A stretch of 64,000 nucleotides of DNA from Neurospora tetraspora (Eukaryota; Ascomycota; Sordariomycetes; Sordariales; Sordariaceae), in assembly GCF_033439725.1 (NCBI RefSeq), contig NW_026944386.1, positions 2,666,001-2,730,000 of the forward strand. Direction: 5' to 3'. The position numbers and the translations under genes were made by a program. Each line of letters opens with the position of its first letter. Positions within the stretch are counted from its first letter, which is position 1. Under the pieces are notes generated by a model. That model made no database searches. It was not told the origin of the DNA and saw only the letters and a list, made by a program, of their open reading frames with translations. Positions 57,669 through 64,000 of this stretch are shown in pieces.

Positions 57669-59887
57669 ACGGCTCGCCTACGAGGTCCGTAGTCTACGAG
57701 ATCTGGTGCTGGCTCTGGCTGTTCTGCTCATTGGCACACTTTTTGGCTGGGTCTTTGGGAATCAAGGGAACTTCCGGTTGTCCTGCTCCTCTTTATGGTC
57801 TCGACAGCGATGGTTTCTTGATTGCAAATCATCGCTGGGACACAACGGAAAGAAGGGTGAATCCGCATGGAGTTGTGGAAAATCCAGTTAGCTCACCAAA
57901 ATGGACTAAACGCATTTTCGGGTGTGCATATGATACCTCTGTCCTTTTAATGACATTCTGATGATCATCGTCTTTGTGATTCCCATATTTTGTTCTCTTA
58001 CAGTTCACTGCCAATGAATCAAGTGGACTTGCCTTACGGACTGACTTTCCCTATCGACGTGACAGTGCTCTGGTTCATGTGTTCCAATCAACTATACAAG
58101 CCCGATCGATGATGGTAAGCCAATCTCCGACTTTTACACAGGAGTGGCCTCCTAAATTCACGGTTTCCGGATTCTGGTGATCAACCCCTTTCGTCGACAA
58201 CTTTCCGTCGTCAAATTCTTCCTGCATGGTCTAGACCCGTTTTCCGTCAGCCTCAACGAGTGGCAACCAAAGGGGTCAATGGATACCATAACCAACAGGA
58301 TACACTGCTATGAGAATCCAAGGTGAGTCTTCGATATCTTCTCATGTGTTAGTGCGAGAAGGTCATTCATGGTTTGTTCTAACCAGGCACCATTGTCAAA
58401 GTTGGGTAGAATCAGCATAAATAAATGTATCGTATCGTATCGTATCCCCTTTGATGTGTCCAACACTTCAACTCGAGTCAATCACTCACTCCCCTACTCT
58501 CTCTCTCCTGGCCTTGTCTCCTCCGCCCAAGAATCCTTATTTTCCTCTTCTTTCCCACCTTGCCTCTTCTTGCTCATTGTCACGATATGATTGATGTCCG
58601 AGGGCGAGGGAAAACAGGAAAGGAGTTGCTGCGTTCTGACGTATCTCTTTCCTGGTTTACTTGCTGATTGCGCTTTATATTTTTCCCCCATTGATCCTTT
58701 TCTCATTCGTTCTTACTGGCCTCGGGGCTATTATCATAGGACAGACAGCCAGTCAATCAGTCAGGATTTACAAACCGTGATTTAACTGATATCCCCACCG
58801 TTGTGCGTCAAGCTCTCTCTCTGCTTGGTGCAGTCAGTTATTCATCATCAAATATGCCTGCGGTGATGTTCACGATACAGGTAGGGGTAAAGAGAAGCAA
58901 GCATATGGGCAACGAGTGGAGACTGTAAGGCTCTAACATCAGTTCCCATTTACTAGTTCGTTCGTTTGTGTGTGTCTCTGCCATCTTCAGGAGTAAGAAT
59001 GCAGCCATGCAGTTAGTTTCTGCAACAACGCTGGTGGATGACTCGTTATAATTGGTCTCGAGTTCACAAGTTGATATCGAGACTTCCAGCCTGGGTGCTT
59101 CATATGACCGTCTTAATCAAAAGGAGGGTGGCGGTATGGACACAACATCGATAGAACTCAGATCCATTAACCAGTCAATTTCAAGCCTGCCCTGCTCGAG
59201 GCAATCAATCTAAATACCACCCTGGAACCTTTCACTTGATATGATACCTAGTACGCCTAAAGGAATGGCAACACCAAGTAAATCCCTAAAAAGTGCAAAA
59301 CACAATGTAGTAGAGAACTTGGAAGGTAAAAGCGACAACACAAGAAAGTTAAGGAACCAACAGAACGGAAGTTTAGAGTATTAACCTTGAAAAGCTCTAT
59401 GCTACGGCAACCTAACCGCTACCTATCGTACCTTCCCTTCCTATCGAGCGCGATACGTAGTGTACAACAAAGCAAGAAAAGGTCCCTTGTAGATCAGGCA
59501 GCCCCTGCTTAAAGCTCGAAGAATCACTCTCTCTTTCTCTCCCTCTCATTTTAGTTCGCCATCGTCGCCCGAAACACATTTCGCTGATAAAAATCCGTTG
59601 TTCCCAGCCCGTATCTTTACCGATAATACCAGATCAGATCAGAAAAGAAGGAAAAACATCTCTCTCGTCTCTTTATCTTGGCAAATTATTTGTTTGTTGG
59701 AACCTCGCCCCGTTTAAGGCAGATATTAAGAGACAAACGAGGTCCGTGACTCCGTGGAAGAAAACTCCCCAAGCCTACCGGTGGATAAGTGAAAGCCAAG
59801 CCATTCGAAATGTATCTCATCTCTCATCATACAATGCACACCTTTTTGCCGTCTTTCTTGCCAAGACGCATCGCATCGCATCGCTGC
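57669..59887. other. Intergenic, no supported gene
   Basis: About 2.2 kb between the convergent 3' ends of L15 and the PUF gene. Normal composition. Small frames lack motifs. The distal part is probably the long 3' UTR of the PUF mRNA. Confidence 0.5.
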
Positions 59888-62800
59888 TTAGACCCAGTTC
59901 TGGCCATTTTCGGCCGGAGTGCCGGCGGGAGGAAACTGCTGTTGCTGGTTCGAGTTCTGAGGAGGGCGAATGGCCTGGAGAGACTGCTGCGACGCAGGAG
60001 GCGGAACTGTGATTATGTTGCTTGCGGGGAAAACGGTGCCCAAGGGACGTCCGTTGCCGCCGTTGATGCCGTTCGCGCCATTTCCTAGTCCACCACTAGT
60101 GAGAATTGATGTGTTGTTGGACATGGCACGGTTGTGCTGCGCAGGGCGGAGAGGAATCTGGCCGCTTGCCGGATCCGCAGGAGTCGCTTGACCACTGGTG
60201 CTCGTGCCGCTCTGGGTCTGGTTGTCGTAAGTTTGAACCTTGGCCTGGATGCGTCGGCCGTAAGGTGTCGTGCGGACAGCAGGCAGATGGGGACGGATAG
60301 CCTCAACCAGCTGGTGCTTCATGGCCGGAGTGGCATAGTCCAGTGCTGTCTGGACAACGTAGTTGCCATACGAGTCTTGCATGAGCTGCTTGATCTCATT
60401 CTGCGCCATAATCTCATTCACGATCCTGTCCTTGGAGTTAGGAGAAGAACAACGCAGGCACTTCTCAACCACATTGGAGCTGAACTTGTGCTTCGACAGC
60501 TGCGGAATGCGGCCGAGGAACTGGCCTACGAGGGGCTCGGTAAAGCTCGGCTCGTTCAGATCAATGATGTACTGAACCACGTAGTTGCCAAAGGGGTCTT
60601 GGACAAGGGTAACGGCGTTGGCCGTGATACGCTCAATAAGCCAAGTCTTCTTGGCTCCATCGGCGTGATCGATGCAGCGTTGAAGAACGCAGCAGCCGTG
60701 GCGATGAGTGCCAACCTCAACGCAGTTCTGTCCAACAGCATCGAAGATGAAGCTGGCATCGGTGGCATTAAGCTTGTTCAGACATTTCTGAATGACGTGG
60801 TTTCCGTTGAGATCTTGAATGAGCTCAACGACTCGGTTGCGAAGAGCCTCAATGATGAGGTTAATCTGAACCGGCGAGCTGACGGAATCGATCATTTTCT
60901 GCAGCGCTCGAGTGCCGTGAGCATTCAAGGCGATGCGGACCATATCCGATGTTGCATTTCGAATGAGAACAGTGCGCTCATCTTCGCTGCAGAGCTCGAG
61001 CAGCTTCTGGCAAAGATAGTTGCCGAAAGGATCGGTCATCAGCTCGATCACATGTTGGTTGGTCTCGAGCCAAATCATGTGGATCTGTTCCTCGTTACGA
61101 TCGTCCAGCTTCTTCTGTAGATAGCGGCAGCCATGCTGGTCCTTGCAAAGCGTGTAAATGGTGCCGACAACCTGCTCCAGAGGCAGGTTGTTAAAACGAG
61201 ACATGGCTTCCATAGAAAAGTTAGCAGTCTGGTAAGATCTGGAGGTTGCGATGTGCTCACCTTCACCGTCCATGGCGCGCCGGCTCTGAATAACACGGGC
61301 CTGGCTATCCTGGGGCTGCCTGGGGCTGCCACCGGCGTTGTACAACGCGCCGTATCCCGTATAGTTTTGAGGGGCATACATGGCTGCCGGGTTGTTGTTG
61401 CCAACGGACATGTTCTGCATCATCATGGGGAGGTTTCCGTATCCAGCGTTGTTGCCAGGAGGGGTATAGTTGGGGCCCGGCGGGTAGTAAGGATAGGGCA
61501 TCGCTGGTGCCGTCGAGGTCAAGCCCGTGTTGACTGCAGCAGAGGTCTGCAGCTGAGGGGCAACAGGTCCGAAGGGTGCAGCATTGGCGTGTAAAGTCGA
61601 GGTGATTGAAGGGTAGCCGCCGTTATCACGTCCGTTCGTCAAACCGGTATCACCAGAGAGCTCACGTGTATGGCGCGCGGCCATGGCACCAGCGGGGATA
61701 CGGCCAAGGCCGGCGTTGTGGTTATGAAAGTGCTGCTGGGCGTGGTTGTTGTTGGACTGACCGTTCGTAGACTTGAGGGTCGGGACGTCGTTGGCGGAAA
61801 ACGACTGCTGGAGTTTCGGGGGGCTGGCCAAGATGTTGCTGATAGCGGGCGACATGACCGAACTCGGCGTCGCGTCAGCAGAGCCGGGTGCGCTCTCCTG
61901 GAAGAGCTTCGTGCCGTCCAGAGAATGACGAACGTTTGCGGGCTGAGTGCCGATGGGAGTCAGCTCAGGCGAGGCCACTGAGCCTGTTCCGCTTGCCTGT
62001 CCAGAACCGATAGCAGACATGCTATGCTGTGAACGATGCTTGTTAATGCTGTTCCAGCCGCTTGCGCCAATACTATCAAGACCAAAAGACTGGCCCAAAA
62101 CAACGTCTAATGCTGAAGAAGCAGACAGCTTTGGGTGGGATATTGAGTCAACACAAATCACTTAAAAAACAAAACTTGGGGGAGTGGTGAAAGAGGATGA
62201 AAGATCGGTATGAGGGGGGAACAAACAAAATAAACAAAACTTCCACTGCAGTTATCGTACACGACAATTTGCGGGGTGTTTTGTTGACAGTGATGGTGCA
62301 AATGAGGGCAAGAAAGATGCGCGAAGGGAAGAGGAAGCAGGAACAGATGCTCGTGCTGTGTGAGGTGTGGGGGGAGAGGGTGTGGGTGTGGCTTTCAAAC
62401 CCGCAACTGCCTGGTGCACCAAACCAGCATAATACATTCACCGGCATCTGAGCACCTCAAAGAGTGGACTTTTCGCAAGTCCTGAAGGTTCAGTTGCCTG
62501 CCAGGTGAAATGAATATGAGCCGGAGCTGAGTGACAGGACCGGTCTAAACACCACTTTCCGTCACGCAACCACTGGCCGCAACTCCCCATAGCAAACGGA
62601 AAAAAGCCTAACTCACCCTATTGGAATATCCCTGCTGCCTAAACAATGTAGGGAAAGCGTCTGCGTTGCTTACTTGCCCGGTGGGAGTCGCTCTACCTTC
62701 TCCCGAGTTATCTTCTTCGTCGTCGAAAAGGAATCCGGCCGTGTTGTTGCTGTCTTCGAGACCGATATCGTACGAGGTGCGAGATCGGGTCACAGGCATA

Positions 62801-64000
62801 GAGTAGCGATTTGTACTAGCAGGAAGATCTCTCGTTAACATCAAGCTTTTGGATCGAGATTGCTTGCGCAAATGATATTGAAAGACGAGTGTGTTGAATG
62901 GTACAGGAGTCAAATTGTGATGAAGGAGAGAAAGGCGCAGGCGTGTGCTTTTATAGACGAAGACTCATCCCCAGAAGAGAGTCACCATTCAGACAATAGC
63001 GACCTTTATAGATGAATTCCCACTTGGGTGGATAATATAGTTTGCTATTGTTCTCCATTCTCCTCTCCAGAATAGTGAAGAAGATGGGATGAAAAAGAGA
63101 TGCCTGGGACCCAGCAAAAGAGGAGGCCGGGCAAGAGCAATTCTAGGCAAAAAGATGGGCCGAAACTTCGATACCCTTCACAGTCAAATTTGAGGGGTTT
63201 GTAATCTCTTCTTCAGCCCCATCATAGGAACCGTAACGGCTTCACATCGGATAGCAGCGCCTTCGCAGACTGGGAGCAACGCAAAACATATCAAGCGCTT
63301 CAAGAGGAGGAGGTACTTACGCTTTGGTGGAACGATGGCTGGTGGGATCCTGGCGTACAGCCTCTTCTTTCTCGTCTTCGTCACTGTTCCTTCGTGAGCC
63401 TGGCCCTGAGCGTGACGGCAGTTGGTCATCAAAGGCTAACCGCATTGGCAGCATCCCCGATGGCGGAGATGTAAGCAAAGAGCGGGTTCCACGGTTAACG
63501 AGCCCGGTCGAGTGCCGGTTCGGGCGGGAAAACATGGAGGGAAAGCCTCTCGAGGCATCGCGATACTCGGGGGGTGTGGTCGGCTCGGACTGGTGGCCGG
63601 CGAATCTGCCTATCTGCAAATCCTCTGCCATCTGTGCAAGTTCGCGCTCTTCCTGACGCTGCTGAGCGTCCAGTTTGGAGAGCTCGGCTTCGAACCGCCG
63701 CTTGCTCTCTCGGATTCGTTCGTATTCCTGTCTCTTCTTTTCTAACTGTTGTTGCATGGGCCGTGAGGTTAGCGGGCACCTGGGGCCGTCGTTGCGAACA
63801 AGTTGCGACGTACCAGCTGAACCTTGTGGAGAGTCTACCAAGCATGATCAGCATGATCTTCCATATCCAACAAACATGTGAGATCACGGTCGCGTCTGCA
63901 CCAAGAGCAGAGGCGGCCGGGGCTGGAAGAACGTACCGCAGCAGGAGTAGCAGCAAACTCGGTGGGCTCGGATGGGCGCTGGGAACCAGGTATAAAGGAG
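59888..64000 (-). CDS. Pumilio/PUF-family RNA-binding protein (Mpt5/Puf5-like), 5' end outside window
   Basis: Binds UGUA-containing 3' UTRs and represses or localises mRNAs. Exons on the minus strand are 63937-64000 (incomplete), 63814-63834 (21 nt), 63321-63745, 62617-62815 and 59888-62128. All junctions keep phase. The visible chain is about 983 residues. An N-terminal coiled coil (LEKKRQEYERIRESKRRFEA) is followed by Ser/Pro/Gln-rich disorder with NRYSMPVTRSRTSYDIG. Eight PUF repeats lie in 60230-61215. Reading the RNA-contact residues from repeat 8 to 1 gives N..Q, S..E, N..Q, C..Q, N..Q, T..Q, N..Q, C..Q, which by the PUF code predicts UGUAU then one uncertain base, U and A. The C terminus ends in a Gln/Asn/Pro-rich tail. 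The 488-bp intron uses an AAG acceptor because no other AG keeps the frame. Confidence 0.92.

Noticed and set aside
60134-61120. 328-codon open frame on the plus strand
   Set aside because: Antisense of the PUF repeats; Leu/Asn-rich pattern mirrors the repeat on the other strand.

Overview
The window is nuclear DNA of a filamentous ascomycete, most likely Neurospora or a close Sordariales relative. Three things point there. Genes carry short GT-AG introns with CTAAC/CTGAC-type branch sites. The gene set is typical of Pezizomycotina. Three long AT-rich islands are almost empty of CpA and TpG but full of TpA, the footprint of repeat-induced point mutation (RIP); for example 10501-10560 has no CpA and no TpG but two CpG.

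Layout, left to right: the N-terminal end of a TDT-family dicarboxylate/malate transporter (-, 1-475); ribose-phosphate pyrophosphokinase (-, 3195-4735); an RNA polymerase III Rpc17/Rpc9-like subunit (+, 6273-6802) tail-to-tail with a divergent Rho/Ras-like GTPase (-, 6834-7575); RIP island A (8130-11568); tRNA pseudouridine synthase Deg1/Pus3 (+, 11584-13590); the PIG-H/Gpi15 subunit of GPI-GlcNAc transferase (-, 14365-15180); a protein joining an N-terminal small-GTPase domain to a RasGEF (-, 17288-21074); RIP island B (23306-32720); a low-complexity protein of unknown function (+, 34174-35754); a HIT-type zinc-finger protein (-, 37054-38271); RIP island C (38884-43206); the Fe-S scaffold NFU1 (+, 43410-44460); a 6.3-kb stretch with no supported gene; a PSP1-domain protein (+, 50762-53562); an unrecognised nuclear-looking coiled-coil protein (+, 54910-56087); ribosomal protein L15 (+, 56748-57668); and most of a Pumilio/PUF RNA-binding protein (-, 59888 to the window end).

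Each island looks like a RIP-killed DNA transposon with its ends intact. A has 31-bp perfect inverted repeats flanked by TA. B has about 20-bp inverted repeats flanked by TAA, as in PIF/Harbinger elements. C has 78-bp inverted repeats with a 7-bp target duplication and a decayed Mutator-like (MULE) transposase inside. All three lie between head-to-head gene pairs and so split divergent promoter regions.

Most genes are single-copy housekeeping genes from different pathways (nucleotide supply, Pol III transcription, tRNA modification, GPI anchors, Fe-S clusters, translation, mRNA control). They do not form a functional cluster. The most unusual protein is the GTPase-RasGEF fusion. Exon boundaries were inferred by matching splice signals, reading phase and family conservation.
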